NCBI RefSeq assembly: GCF_003865075.1
Contig: NZ_BHWB01000008.1
Location: 62,001-126,000, forward strand
From: Bacteroides faecalis
GTDB taxonomy: Bacteria; Bacteroidota; Bacteroidia; Bacteroidales; Bacteroidaceae
Reading direction: 5' to 3'
DNA: 64,000 nt
The translations under genes were made by a program, and so were the position numbers. This document shows, piece after piece, positions 26,557 through 36,193 of this stretch. Position 1 is the stretch's first letter. Each line of letters begins with the position of its first letter. The notes under the pieces were generated by a model. That model saw nothing but the letters and a program-made list of their open reading frames with translations, searched no databases and was not told where the DNA came from.

Positions 26557-29043
26557 ATGCGTTTATCTGAGTTAAAAACAGGTGAGAAGGGGGTTATTGT
26601 TAAGGTGTTAGGACACGGCGGTTTCCGTAAACGTATAGTGGAAATGGGTTTTATAAAAGGTAAAACCGTTGAAGTATTGCTGAATGCTCCACTAAGGGAC
26701 CCTATTAAATATAAAATACTGGGATACGAGATTTCTCTTCGCCGGCAGGAGGCTGAGATGATAGAGGTAGTAAGCGAAGAGGAGACTAAGAAAACAGCTA
26801 TCGAGTCCGCTTATCATGAAGGATTGGCTGAAGATGTTTCGGTGAGAGAGGAAGACCTGAAACGGGCTGCTTTGGGAAAACGCCGTACCATTAATGTTGC
26901 ATTAGTGGGAAATCCGAACTGTGGCAAGACTTCTCTTTTTAACCTGGCTTCCGGCGCGCATGAGCATGTGGGGAATTATAGCGGTGTGACTGTGGATGCC
27001 AAAGAAGGTTATTTCGATTTTGAAGGTTATCATTTCCGGATTGTCGATCTCCCCGGAACGTATTCTCTTTCTGCATATACTCCTGAAGAAATTTATGTAC
27101 GCCGGCATATTATTGATGAAACTCCGGATGTGATCATCAATGTGGTCGATTCTTCTAACCTGGAACGGAATCTTTATCTTACTACGCAGCTCATTGATAT
27201 GAATGTTCGTATGGTAGTGGCTCTCAATATCTATGACGAACTGGAAGCCAGTGGAAATAATTTGGATTATCATCTGCTGAGTAAACTATTCGGAGTGCCT
27301 ATGGTTCCTACAGTCTGTAAGAGAAATAGGGGAGTGGAAACATTGTTTCATGTAGTTATCAATCTTTACGAAGGGATTGATTTCTTTGATAAGCGTGGAA
27401 AGATGAATCCGGAAGTGCTGAAGGACCTCACAGAGTGGCATGATTCTTTGGAAGACCGGAAGGAGCATGAAGAAGATCATATGGAGGATTATGTTCATAA
27501 ACATCCTTCTTCCGGACGTGTATTCCGGCATATTCACATCAATCATGGTCCCGATCTGGAGAAAGCGATTGAGGCTGTCAAAGAGGAAGTGTCTGAAAAT
27601 GAATTTATCCGTCACAAATATTCAACTCGTTTTCTTTCTATAAAATTATTGGAGAATGATCCGGATATCGAACGGTTTATTCATACATTGCCTAATGGAG
27701 AAGAAATAATTCGCGTCCGGGATAAAATGGCAAAACGCATTCAGGAGACTATGAATGAAGATTGTGAATCGGCCATTACGGATGCTAAATATGGTTTTAT
27801 CAGTGGAGCGTTGAAAGAAACCTTTACTGATAATCATTTGGAACAGGAGCAGACGACTAAAGTACTGGACTCGATTGTTACTCACCGTATCTGGGGGTAC
27901 CCTATCTTTTTCCTCTTTATGTATCTGATGTTCGAAGGAACGTTTGTGTTGGGGGAATATCCGATGATGGGCATTGAATGGCTGGTAGAGCAGTTTGGAA
28001 ATCTGATTCGTAACAATATGGCTGAAGGTCCTTTGAAGGATATGCTGATTGATGGAATCGTAGGTGGAGTAGGAGGAGTAATTGTCTTTCTGCCGAATAT
28101 CCTGATTCTTTATTTCTGTATATCTTTGATGGAAGATTCCGGTTATATGGCTCGTGCTGCTTTTATTATGGATAAGATTATGCACAAGATGGGATTGCAT
28201 GGAAAGTCGTTTATTCCTTTGATTATGGGATTTGGCTGTAATGTTCCCGCTATTATGGCTTCCCGTACCATTGAGAATCGAAAGAGTCGTCTTATCACGA
28301 TGCTGATTAATCCTTTGATGTCTTGTAGTGCCAGACTGCCTATCTATTTGTTGTTGGTAGGTGCATTTTTCCCTCATTCTGCTAGTTTGGTATTGCTGAG
28401 TATTTATGTGACGGGTATTTTATTGGCCGTTTTATTGGCACGAATATTCAGTAAGTTCCTGGTGAAAGGAGATGACACTCCGTTTGTAATGGAACTTCCT
28501 CCTTATCGTATGCCGACGGCGAAATCTATTATTCGTCATACTTGGGAAAAGGGTGAACAATATCTGAAAAAAATGGGAGGTATTATTATGATTGCTTCTA
28601 TCATAATCTGGTTCCTTGGGTATTATCCGAATCACGATAGGTATGAAACTGTGGCAGAACAACAGGAGAATTCTTATATCGGGCGGATTGGACAGGCGGT
28701 AGAACCTATTATAAAGCCTTTGGGATTTGATTGGAAGTTGGGTATCGGATTGATATCAGGTGTGGGAGCCAAGGAATTGGTTGTAAGTACATTGGGTGTT
28801 TTGTATGCTGATGATGCGGATGCGGATGCAGTCAGTCTGGCGGATCGTATACCGATAACGCCGTTGATTGCATACTGTTATATGCTGTTTGTTCTGATTT
28901 ATTTCCCTTGTATTGCGACTTTTGCGGCTATTAAGCAGGAATCCGGTAGTTGGAAATGGGCATTCTTTGCTGCGGGTTACACTACCATATTGGCTTGGGT
29001 TGTTTCATTTGCTGTATATCAGATTGGAGGATTGTTGGTATGA
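26557..29043 (+). CDS. feoB: Ferrous iron transporter FeoB with fused FeoA domain
   Basis: An 828-residue fusion. Residues 1-73 are a FeoA-type SH3 domain (MRLSELKTGEKGVIVKVLGH, GFIKGKTVEVL). The FeoB GTPase follows, with G1 GNPNCGKTS (118-126), G3 DLPGTYSLS and the G4-equivalent ALNIYDE. From about residue 435 there are transmembrane segments with the FeoB signatures GYMARAAFIMDK, GFGCNVPAIMASRT and LINPLMSCSARLPIY. It imports Fe2+ across the inner membrane. The FeoA-FeoB fusion is usual in Bacteroides. The start at 26557 follows a consensus promoter, and the stop overlaps the next start (ATGA). Confidence 0.97.
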   Translation: MRLSELKTGEKGVIVKVLGHGGFRKRIVEMGFIKGKTVEVLLNAPLRDPIKYKILGYEISLRRQEAEMIEVVSEEETKKTAIESAYHEGLAEDVSVREEDLKRAALGKRRTINVALVGNPNCGKTSLFNLASGAHEHVGNYSGVTVDAKEGYFDFEGYHFRIVDLPGTYSLSAYTPEEIYVRRHIIDETPDVIINVVDSSNLERNLYLTTQLIDMNVRMVVALNIYDELEASGNNLDYHLLSKLFGVPMVPTVCKRNRGVETLFHVVINLYEGIDFFDKRGKMNPEVLKDLTEWHDSLEDRKEHEEDHMEDYVHKHPSSGRVFRHIHINHGPDLEKAIEAVKEEVSENEFIRHKYSTRFLSIKLLENDPDIERFIHTLPNGEEIIRVRDKMAKRIQETMNEDCESAITDAKYGFISGALKETFTDNHLEQEQTTKVLDSIVTHRIWGYPIFFLFMYLMFEGTFVLGEYPMMGIEWLVEQFGNLIRNNMAEGPLKDMLIDGIVGGVGGVIVFLPNILILYFCISLMEDSGYMARAAFIMDKIMHKMGLHGKSFIPLIMGFGCNVPAIMASRTIENRKSRLITMLINPLMSCSARLPIYLLLVGAFFPHSASLVLLSIYVTGILLAVLLARIFSKFLVKGDDTPFVMELPPYRMPTAKSIIRHTWEKGEQYLKKMGGIIMIASIIIWFLGYYPNHDRYETVAEQQENSYIGRIGQAVEPIIKPLGFDWKLGIGLISGVGAKELVVSTLGVLYADDADADAVSLADRIPITPLIAYCYMLFVLIYFPCIATFAAIKQESGSWKWAFFAAGYTTILAWVVSFAVYQIGGLLV

Positions 29044-29255
29044 GTAATTGGCAAGAATGGATAGTCGGGGTATTAATTATATTTTGTATTATCCGCGTGT
29101 TATATGGAATTTTTCTTTTTTTTCGGCGGACCAAAGAAAAAGCTAATCCTTGTTCTACTTGTGTAACTGGTTGTGAATTAAAGGATATGATGGAGAAGAA
29201 GCAAAAGGAGTGCGGGAATAAGAAAAAAAGTACAAAGAAAAATTGTTGCGGATAG
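29040..29255 (+). CDS. FeoB-associated Cys-rich membrane protein
   Basis: A 71-residue protein with one N-terminal membrane segment (WQEWIVGVLIIFCIIRVLYG, about 3-28), a basic FFRRTKEK patch and a Cys-rich tail (CSTCVTGCELKD and a final NCCG). This matches the small FeoC-like proteins encoded after feoB in Bacteroidetes. The start ATG overlaps the feoB stop (ATGA), so they are coupled; a longer frame from 28950 would run inside feoB and is not credible. The cysteines may bind iron or act as a redox sensor, which is unproven. Confidence 0.85.
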   Translation: MSNWQEWIVGVLIIFCIIRVLYGIFLFFRRTKEKANPCSTCVTGCELKDMMEKKQKECGNKKKSTKKNCCG

Positions 29256-29285
29256 TTGGTAGTTTCAAAATTTGTACTACCTTTG
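29255..29285 (+). promoter_or_regulatory. Promoter of tRNA-Cys
   Basis: GTTG at 29255-29258, 19 bases, TACCTTTG at 29278-29285. The tRNA begins 21 bases downstream of the -7 box. Confidence 0.65.
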
Positions 29286-29305
29286 CAACCGCAAACAGGA
29301 AAAAT

Positions 29306-29377
29306 GGTTCCTTGGATGAGTGGCTTAGTCAGCGGTCTGCAAAACCGTGTACGGCGGTTCGAATCCGCCAGGAACCT
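29306..29377 (+). tRNA. tRNA-Cys (anticodon GCA)
   Basis: The acceptor arm GGTTCCT pairs with AGGAACC, the T arm is GGCGG-TTCGAAT-CCGCC, and the anticodon loop CTGCAAA gives GCA. No CCA is encoded. It marks the left edge of an AT-rich accessory stretch. Confidence 0.93.
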
Positions 29378-29380
29378 CTT

Positions 29381-29430
29381 AAAAAACCTTGTAACTAGCT
29401 GATTATCAGTGTGTAGTTGCAAGGTTTTTT
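29381..29430 (+). terminator. Terminator after tRNA-Cys
   Basis: AAAACCTTGTAAC (from 29383) pairs with GTTGCAAGGTTTT, with an 18-20-base loop, followed by a T run ending at 29430. It is an intrinsic terminator just after the tRNA. Confidence 0.8.
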
Positions 29431-29554
29431 GCTTTTAAGATTAAAATCCATGATTCTCTAATGATTTATTGAGTTTTCGAGAAGTACATAGTAAAAATGA
29501 TTTTTATAATTACTTTTGTACTGATATATAAGTAACACCTAAGTAAGCCAAGAT

Positions 29555-30295
29555 ATGAAACCGATATTCAACGAAGAGCAACAAAAGAAGGCTTCTTTTA
29601 TTTTGGAGAATCCTCTATCTAAGCTATCCGAACTTTATTCTAATGAAATAAAGGATTTAGTAATAGTTTGGTGCTACTATTCGGGCAAGATAGAAGGAAA
29701 TACTTATACCTACGTTGAAACCGAAGCATTACTGAAAGACGGTATTACTTCTGAAAAGAGATACGAAGATGCCCAGATGCTTAAAAACCTCTACAATACT
29801 TTTATCTCTGAGCTGGAATATATTCATAAAGAAAAGAATCAAGAAATGATAGACGAACGTACTCTTTTTAGAGTACATCAGTCTATCTCTGCTGGATTAG
29901 TGTCTAATGAAGAATCGGGCTTATTGCGGGCACGTGCTGTTCGTATTAGTGGCACAGAATATATCCCACCAAAGAATCGACAAGAAATAGAAAGTAAGTT
30001 GAATGAGATTTTTTTTCAGCAAGAAGGATATGTCAATCCTTTAGAGAAGGCGGTATATTTGCATTGCAATCTTGCTCGTTTACAACCTTTCATTGACGGA
30101 AATAAACGGACTGCGAGAGTGATAGAAAGTATTGCCTTGATGAACGCAGGTATTATTCCCGTATATTCTGCTAAAGATTCTGATATTCTGAATTACAGAA
30201 AAGGATTGATTGCTTTTTATGAAACAGAAGATTACAATTTATATGCTGATTATTTTCTGAATAGGCAGATTGAACGAATCAATGAAATAGAATAG
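29555..30295 (+). CDS. Fic-family protein with inhibitory helix, His-to-Gln in the Fic motif
   Basis: A 246-residue Fic-fold protein. The N-terminal inhibitory motif (S/T)xxxE(G/N) is SGKIEG (Ser43-Glu47-Gly48), so it belongs to the self-inhibited type with the helix before the Fic core. The Fic loop reads QPFIDGNKR (177-185): Pro, Phe, Asp, Gly, Asn and Arg are kept, but the catalytic His is Gln177. Fic enzymes transfer AMP or other phosphate-containing groups to proteins; without His, normal AMPylation is doubtful. It sits alone between tRNA-Cys and the DUF262 pair. It could be a binding protein, a pseudoenzyme or a toxin relative. Confidence 0.85.
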   Translation: MKPIFNEEQQKKASFILENPLSKLSELYSNEIKDLVIVWCYYSGKIEGNTYTYVETEALLKDGITSEKRYEDAQMLKNLYNTFISELEYIHKEKNQEMIDERTLFRVHQSISAGLVSNEESGLLRARAVRISGTEYIPPKNRQEIESKLNEIFFQQEGYVNPLEKAVYLHCNLARLQPFIDGNKRTARVIESIALMNAGIIPVYSAKDSDILNYRKGLIAFYETEDYNLYADYFLNRQIERINEIE

Positions 30296-30928
30296 TTATC
30301 GCTTACTCGTTTCAGCCTTTCCGAAATTACCTCAACAATACTATTCAAGCATTTTATACGGTCCATCCCACGCGCTGATACTGCTTTGCAAATTTGTCAA
30401 TTTACGTTTTGACAATCGGATATTTAATAAAACAATATACTTTGTAATGAGGGACTTTCGCCCCTCTTGGTCACAATTTGTGAGTCTTAAATGCCAGATG
30501 TCGAAAATAGTGATCTGATTGTTTTTACGTCTGAACTACTTTGCTTCTTCAAGTTTGGTGGAAATTGGTGGATGGCTCAATGGAAGAGGTGAGAGATAGT
30601 GAAGAAGAAGTGGAGGTTGATAGCGTTGTTCTCTGGTATGATGTGACAATTGACATAAATGAAAATAGCAAAAACTTAATAGATATCAATTGTACAGATA
30701 AATAAATCCAAATTATTGAGGGCTCTGAGCTGAAAGAACTGTCTTTTTTGTAGATATTTAGCGAATCATTGTAAGCTAACTTCAAAGGTTATAAAGCTTG
30801 TATGCCAATTAAGGCATTTTACAGAATATGTATGTTTTACTAAACTTATTTTGAATATATTGTTCTAAAATTGGAGAATGTCTAAATAAAATAACTACTT
30901 TTGAATAATTATTTTTAAATGCTTATAT
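30296..30928 (+). other. Gene-poor gap of 633 bases
   Basis: No gene can be supported with confidence. One frame, 30580-30705, encodes 41 acidic residues (MEEVRDSEEEVEVDSVVLWY...), without a known family; it may be a relic. The last ~60 bases hold the promoter of the DUF262 pair. The rest is AT-rich with no repeats or RNA genes that I can see. Confidence 0.45.
30870..30903 (+). promoter_or_regulatory. Likely promoter of the DUF262 pair
   Basis: A TACTTTTG -7 box at 30896-30903, with a weak ATTG -33 box at 30870-30873 (22 bases apart). The first DUF262 gene starts 26 bases downstream. Confidence 0.45.
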
Positions 30929-32713
30929 ATGGAAAAGGCAATAATATTAAGACCTAAGTTGGTAAGTGAAATAGAAGGTACCTTTTTTGTGCCAAGTTAT
31001 CAAAGAGGGTATCGTTGGAGTAAAAATGAAGTATCGCAATTACTAGATGATATTGAGGAATACCTAGAAAAAAAACAGGGTGCAGAGGATTATTATCTTC
31101 AACCTATAGTAGTAAAAGATAAAGGTAATAATACTTATGAATTAATTGATGGACAACAAAGATTAACAACTTTGAAGTTGATATATTTGGCACTGTATGA
31201 GGCTTATCCTGCAGTGTTTGAAAAAAGTAAATTTAGAATTGCCTATGAAACTAGAGTAGCAACAGAATTATTTTTGGAAGACCCGTTAAATGCATCAGGT
31301 ATTAAAATGAATGTTGATTTTGCATATATTAAAAATGCTTTCATCAATATCAAACAATGGTTCGCCACAGAAAAACATAGTAAAGTTAGTTGGCTGATGA
31401 AATTTTATCCTTTTCTTGAGGACCATCTTCGAATAATTTGGTATGAGGTTCCACAAGATTATAACTCTATTTCTTTATTCACTAGGCTAAATATTGGCCG
31501 AATACCACTTACAGATGCTGAACTGGTTAGAGCTCTCGTTTTTAGAGGTAAGACTGATAATAAAAAGATAGAATGGGCATATCGTTGGAGTGTTATTGAA
31601 GAAAAGCTTCAAAATGATAAATTTTGGTTCTTTTTAACGAACAAAGCGCCCGTATTATATCCTAACAGAATAGAATTGTTGTTTGACTTAATTTCTCGCA
31701 AGGAAAAAGAAGTCTATCCTGCTAAAAATTTTACATTTAATTATTACTATAATAGAATAGCCAAAGACAATATTTCGCAAGATGAATTATGGCAAGAGCT
31801 ATGGGATACATACAACTTATTATATGAATGGTATTCTGACAAGCTACTATATCATAGAATTGGTTATCTGATTGCTACCAATGAATCTTTAGTTGATATT
31901 AAAGACCTATATTTTAATTCTGGGCAGGATAGTAAGCCTTGTAATAAAAAAGATTTTTCATCTTTGTTGGATAAAATGATAAAAGAAAGGTTAAACATCT
32001 CAAGTAATGCTCTTGACCAATTATCCTATTTAAAGTCTAAAGAAAGAAACAAAATATTTAATATACTTCTATTATTCAATGTTATAAGTACAATGAATTT
32101 GGAGAATGAAACTCAATTATTTCCATTTGCTAAACATAAAGGAAAAAGTTGGTCATTAGAACATATTCATGCGCAACAAGATGCTGGATTGAAAACGGAA
32201 AGTGATTGGAACCAATGGGCTAATATGTATAAAGAGGCATTGCGTACAATCATTGATAATCCTACATCTTTTTTTATGCAAGATGAGGAAGGACAAGAAG
32301 ACAAAAAACAAGAAGTTAAAAGACTATTTAATACTTTAGAAGAGAAGATACAAAAAAGATTGAACCGAGATGATTATAATGATTTAGCTGTTTCAATGGA
32401 GCAGTTTTTTAAGGAATTTGAAGAAGATGATGATTTACATTCTATTTCAAACTTGGCACTTTTGGGCATTAGAGATAACTCAACATTCAACAATGCTCCA
32501 TTTTCAGTAAAGAGAAAAAGAATGCTTGAGTTAGATAGGGATGGTAGTTATATTCCAATCTGTACAAGAAGAATTTTTCTGAAGTATTATACAGATGATG
32601 CTGTTGCTCAATTTTTACGTTGGACGGCAAAAGATAGAGAATCTTATTTAGAAAACATAAAAAATACTATTACTGATTATCTTAACCCAGAAAATAATAA
32701 TAATGGAATCTAA
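30929..32713 (+). CDS. DUF262-DUF1524 protein (GmrSD-like restriction family)
   Basis: A 594-residue protein. The N-terminal DUF262 domain has PSYQRGYRW (22-30) and the ParB/Srx-like LIDGQQRLTTL with DGQQR at 74-78, plus LFTRLNIGRIPLTDAELVRA near 185-205. The C-terminal DUF1524 HNH-type nuclease region has WSLEHIHAQQ (His412, His414) and the later NLALLGIRDNSTFNN and KRKRML blocks. This is the GmrS-GmrD/BrxU-type layout of NTP-dependent type IV restriction enzymes that attack modified phage DNA. A second DUF262 gene overlaps its end by 11 bases, so the two are probably a unit. Its target is unknown. Confidence 0.88.
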   Translation: MEKAIILRPKLVSEIEGTFFVPSYQRGYRWSKNEVSQLLDDIEEYLEKKQGAEDYYLQPIVVKDKGNNTYELIDGQQRLTTLKLIYLALYEAYPAVFEKSKFRIAYETRVATELFLEDPLNASGIKMNVDFAYIKNAFINIKQWFATEKHSKVSWLMKFYPFLEDHLRIIWYEVPQDYNSISLFTRLNIGRIPLTDAELVRALVFRGKTDNKKIEWAYRWSVIEEKLQNDKFWFFLTNKAPVLYPNRIELLFDLISRKEKEVYPAKNFTFNYYYNRIAKDNISQDELWQELWDTYNLLYEWYSDKLLYHRIGYLIATNESLVDIKDLYFNSGQDSKPCNKKDFSSLLDKMIKERLNISSNALDQLSYLKSKERNKIFNILLLFNVISTMNLENETQLFPFAKHKGKSWSLEHIHAQQDAGLKTESDWNQWANMYKEALRTIIDNPTSFFMQDEEGQEDKKQEVKRLFNTLEEKIQKRLNRDDYNDLAVSMEQFFKEFEEDDDLHSISNLALLGIRDNSTFNNAPFSVKRKRMLELDRDGSYIPICTRRIFLKYYTDDAVAQFLRWTAKDRESYLENIKNTITDYLNPENNNNGI

Positions 32714-35090
32714 TATAATTAAGACAGAAAGGGCCTCATTGCTTGATATTTTAGGAGATGGACATGCTCTTGTTAAACCAATCAAGAAAATTGAAATACC
32801 AATTATACAAAGAGACTATGCGCAAGGTCGCAAAGGAGATGAGCATATAACACAAGTTAGAAAAAATTTTATAGACTCTTTGTATAACGCATTAATAAAT
32901 GAAGAAAGTATTGATTTAGACTATATATACGGCTATTGTACATCTGACAGAACGTTTATACCACTAGACGGGCAACAAAGGCTAACAACTTTGTTTTTAT
33001 TACATTGGTATATTGCAAAACATGAGAAAGTAGAAATTCCTGAATCTTTAAAAAAATTCTCTTATGAAACTCGTGCTAGCTCAAGAGATTTTATAAACAA
33101 ACTTCTTAGTCTTTTTAATCCTTCTTTTTCATATGGAAAGGATAAAAAATACGAGTCAATAAGTGATGAAATTTTAGATCAGTATTGGAGTGAACGACAT
33201 TGGACTCAAACAGATCCAACTATAAAATCAATTTTGGTTATGCTTGATACTATTGATAAGAAATTTTCTAGTACAAGTGATCTTTGGAATAAATTGACAG
33301 ATAAAAAAATAATTTATTTCTATCTTCTAATTTTAGGAGATGATTTTATTCCAGACGATAATGATCAAAGAATGAAAGATGATTATGATAATCGGATATT
33401 GTCATTATCAGAGGATATATATGTGAAAATGAATGCGAGAGGAAAGGAATTAACTCCTTTTGAACATTTTAAAGCCTATTTGGAAGGGCTTATTAGTCAG
33501 GTTGATGAAGATTTATCAAAGAGTATTTTTAAGAAATTTGATACGGATTGGAGTGATTTATTTCTACCTTTGCTTGATGAAGACGTAGAACCGGAACCGA
33601 TAAAGCATTCTTTGGACAATTGTTTGTTTAGATACTATAGATTTATAGCTCAGATTTTAGCTTTTAAAGATTCTTCGATAAGAAATAAAGATTCTTATAA
33701 CGACTTTGATTTAGCTGATAAATTGTTTTCTAAACAGAATGAATCTGCGAAACAAAATGCGCAAGTTCTTTATGATTGTTTTGGGTGTTGGGAGAATGTT
33801 GGAGAAATTGATATTTTCTTTACTTCTATTTTCTCAAACAATACATCAGGAGGAAAACGTATTAGATTGAACACTGATGTAAATTTGTTCACTAAAGCTA
33901 TTTGGTATTATAATGTAAGTAATCGATGGAATTATACTGATACGCTGCTATTATGGTCTGTGGTAGCTTTCTTAACTAGAGGAAATCAGCAAATTTCACT
34001 GGAAGATAAGAGGAGGATTCGTCAAGTTCGCAATATGGTATGGAATTCTCTTGGTAATGAAATAAGAACAGAAAGTATGACAGAAATACTTGAATCTGTG
34101 GAATCCATTTTGTTTAGTGAAAGTTTCCCCTCAAATCCAAAAGTTTTAAATCGAAGATTTGCAAATGAAGAAATAGAAAAAGAAAACTTTGTAATACAGT
34201 ATCCTGATTTATATCCTCTACTATGTGATTTAGAGGATCACGAACTTCTATCTGGAAGAATAGGAATAGTTGGCTTTGACTTTGATAGCTTTGAGAAAAG
34301 AGCTAATAAATTCATCAATTACTTTGCTAATTCACAAATGGATGAAAATAATACTACGAAAGCGTTAGGGAGGATTCTATCAACTTATGGGGATTTTTCA
34401 GAGCACATAAAAAATGATCGATATAAAATGGGAGGACGGCTTCTGAAAAATTGGAGTGAGCTATTTATGAATTATGATAGAGATAATTCTACTATTAAGC
34501 AAGTCTTCTGTTTTGCTTTAGATGAAATGAAGTCTTCTGCTATTAATGAATGGATTAAAGAAAAAATTGAGTTATTTGTGAGTAATAGGACAGATGATTT
34601 ATATTTTGATTGGAGATACTATTTTGCTAAATATCCTGAGGCTTTTGAGGGTAAGAGTGGCATATATGTCTGGGAAAATGATTACAATGTACGTATGCTT
34701 GATTCTAAACAATTAAATGGGTATCATAGGGATGTATATATCGAGATGCTATTTGGACAAATTGGAGGTAGTGAGAATAATCGATGGATATATGGATACA
34801 CTAATATAGAAGATCGAAAATTAGAACTAGATAATATCAAGTTAGTTGTATATTTTAATGAAGATCACGTCTTTTTCCGAATGAAAAGAAATACTAAATA
34901 CTATAATTTATTTGAAGAAGTCTGTGAAAAGGATGGCTTGATTGTAGATGAAGTTGATCATTGTTTGTGGAGTAAACCAATAAAGAAAAGACTGACTAGT
35001 GATGGGAGGAATTATGATTCAGAGGATAGAATATTAGTTGCAAAGAAGTTCTATTTAAGAATATTAGAGAAAATAGAATCTTCTAATTGA
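32703..35090 (+). CDS. Second DUF262 protein, without recognisable nuclease end
   Basis: A 795-residue protein. The N-terminal DUF262 domain has IPIIQRDYAQGRKG (32-45), IPLDGQQRLTTLFLLHW with DGQQR at 89-93, and IYVKMNARGKELTPFEHFKA, the second family motif. The remaining ~500 residues are mostly helical and acidic/basic mixed; I do not see the H-x-H/NxxLL pattern of DUF1524. The start lies inside the end of the upstream DUF262-DUF1524 gene (11-base overlap), which indicates translational coupling. It may be the regulatory or sensing partner of a two-protein defence system. Low GC suggests acquisition. Confidence 0.82.
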   Translation: MESNIIKTERASLLDILGDGHALVKPIKKIEIPIIQRDYAQGRKGDEHITQVRKNFIDSLYNALINEESIDLDYIYGYCTSDRTFIPLDGQQRLTTLFLLHWYIAKHEKVEIPESLKKFSYETRASSRDFINKLLSLFNPSFSYGKDKKYESISDEILDQYWSERHWTQTDPTIKSILVMLDTIDKKFSSTSDLWNKLTDKKIIYFYLLILGDDFIPDDNDQRMKDDYDNRILSLSEDIYVKMNARGKELTPFEHFKAYLEGLISQVDEDLSKSIFKKFDTDWSDLFLPLLDEDVEPEPIKHSLDNCLFRYYRFIAQILAFKDSSIRNKDSYNDFDLADKLFSKQNESAKQNAQVLYDCFGCWENVGEIDIFFTSIFSNNTSGGKRIRLNTDVNLFTKAIWYYNVSNRWNYTDTLLLWSVVAFLTRGNQQISLEDKRRIRQVRNMVWNSLGNEIRTESMTEILESVESILFSESFPSNPKVLNRRFANEEIEKENFVIQYPDLYPLLCDLEDHELLSGRIGIVGFDFDSFEKRANKFINYFANSQMDENNTTKALGRILSTYGDFSEHIKNDRYKMGGRLLKNWSELFMNYDRDNSTIKQVFCFALDEMKSSAINEWIKEKIELFVSNRTDDLYFDWRYYFAKYPEAFEGKSGIYVWENDYNVRMLDSKQLNGYHRDVYIEMLFGQIGGSENNRWIYGYTNIEDRKLELDNIKLVVYFNEDHVFFRMKRNTKYYNLFEEVCEKDGLIVDEVDHCLWSKPIKKRLTSDGRNYDSEDRILVAKKFYLRILEKIESSN

Positions 35091-35262
35091 CATTTTCTTG
35101 AGTTGAACTATTTTTCTTGGATCTCAATTCTATAATATAGAGTGACATGTAATACTAAGGTAATGAATAACTATCTGTAATGATCAAATAAATTATATAG
35201 GTCATTATGGGTCGTGATGTTCTACTATAGAGGGAATTTAATGATCGTCAGGAATTTTGAAG

Positions 35263-35306
35263 AAACCTCTGAAGCTGCTTTTAATAAGGCATTTCAGAGG
35301 TTTTTT
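35263..35306 (+). terminator. Terminator after the DUF262 pair
   Basis: AAACCTCTGAA (35263-35273) pairs with TTCAGAGGTTT (35293-35303), followed by more T residues. It is a strong intrinsic terminator 170 bases after the second DUF262 gene. It may also serve the convergent gene. Confidence 0.8.
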
Positions 35307-35382
35307 CTTTTATAGGAGTCCTATATTTCCATCATTCAAATTTTGCTAATGCCATCATTGATTGTATTATTGTGCAAAAGAC

Positions 35383-35877
35383 TTATTGTATGCGCACCGC
35401 ATATAAATCTGCATTTATATGCCATCCACCGTCATCTTTTACGGTAATATTCTGCCAATGAAATGTGTTATCCTCAATCTTGATGAAAACCCATTTCTTT
35501 TTATTGTCGTCAATATTCGTAAGAACTATCATATTGTCTTGTTTTCTTGCTTCAAGTCGTATGATTTTTCCAGTATAACAATAGGCAATATCCCAAACGT
35601 GTGTAGCGGGATTGTAGACACGAAGCGTCGTACCGTATTCGGTGAGAGGATGTGGTATTTCTGTTTTTGTTTCTCGCGAAGGTAAAATAATAACATCTTG
35701 TATTGCCATACCCTCAAGGACCCACGAGAAATGCCATTCTCCTTTAGTCGAACAGGATATGTTGTGGTCGGTATAATCAAATTCCCAACTACCAATCAGT
35801 TTCCCGAAATAATTAAACTCTTCGGACACTTCTACACTCTTACTGTTGCTTGTCAGCGTTTCAATAAAGTATTTCAT
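35383..35877 (-). CDS. DUF1579-like lipocalin-type protein
   Basis: A 164-residue protein with FGKLIGSWEFDYTDHN near residue 25, EWHFSWVLEGMAIQDVIILP, TTLRVYNPATHVWDIAYCY and a WHWQN-like TFHWQNITVKDDGG end. Alternating beta strands and the G-x-W start suggest a small beta-barrel of the DUF1579/lipocalin-like group. No signal peptide is present. It stands alone on the minus strand. Function is unknown; such proteins are often stress- or antibiotic-island passengers. Confidence 0.65.
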   Translation of the reverse strand: MKYFIETLTSNSKSVEVSEEFNYFGKLIGSWEFDYTDHNISCSTKGEWHFSWVLEGMAIQDVIILPSRETKTEIPHPLTEYGTTLRVYNPATHVWDIAYCYTGKIIRLEARKQDNMIVLTNIDDNKKKWVFIKIEDNTFHWQNITVKDDGGWHINADLYAVRIQ

Positions 35878-36193
35878 ATATTAATCCTTCTCGTTATATA
35901 AATTATCTCTTTAAAAAGACGAAGAAATTTGCTTATTGGTGAGATTCATGGGTAGAGATAACTCAATAAGCAGGTTACTCCATAAAAACTTATTAGTCAA
36001 CGAAGATATAAATAAAAATCTATATATTTACATAGTATAGATATAAGTAGCATAATTGTCATTTTCTCAACCTATGTATTTTATAGAAATTGTCTAACAT
36101 ATTTGAGTGACTCCCGATTATTATTTAAAAAAAATGTCGTATATTTGAAAGTTACATCTATCCCATAGAAATAACGTTAAACTATTAATAGAT
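35878..36193 (+). other. AT-rich intergenic stretch before the tandem HEPN-like gene
   Basis: These 316 bases hold no gene. TATATTTG at 36140-36147 fits a -7 box for the downstream gene, although no matching -33 TTTG stands at the usual distance. Confidence 0.5.

Noticed and set aside
27646..28377. 243-residue minus-strand frame inside feoB
   Set aside because: It lies wholly opposite a conserved, functional gene and reads as low-complexity shadow sequence.
28950..29255. 101-residue protein starting inside feoB
   Set aside because: The first 30 residues overlap the feoB C-terminus in another frame; the ATG at 29040 overlaps the feoB stop in the usual ATGA way and gives the known Cys-rich protein.
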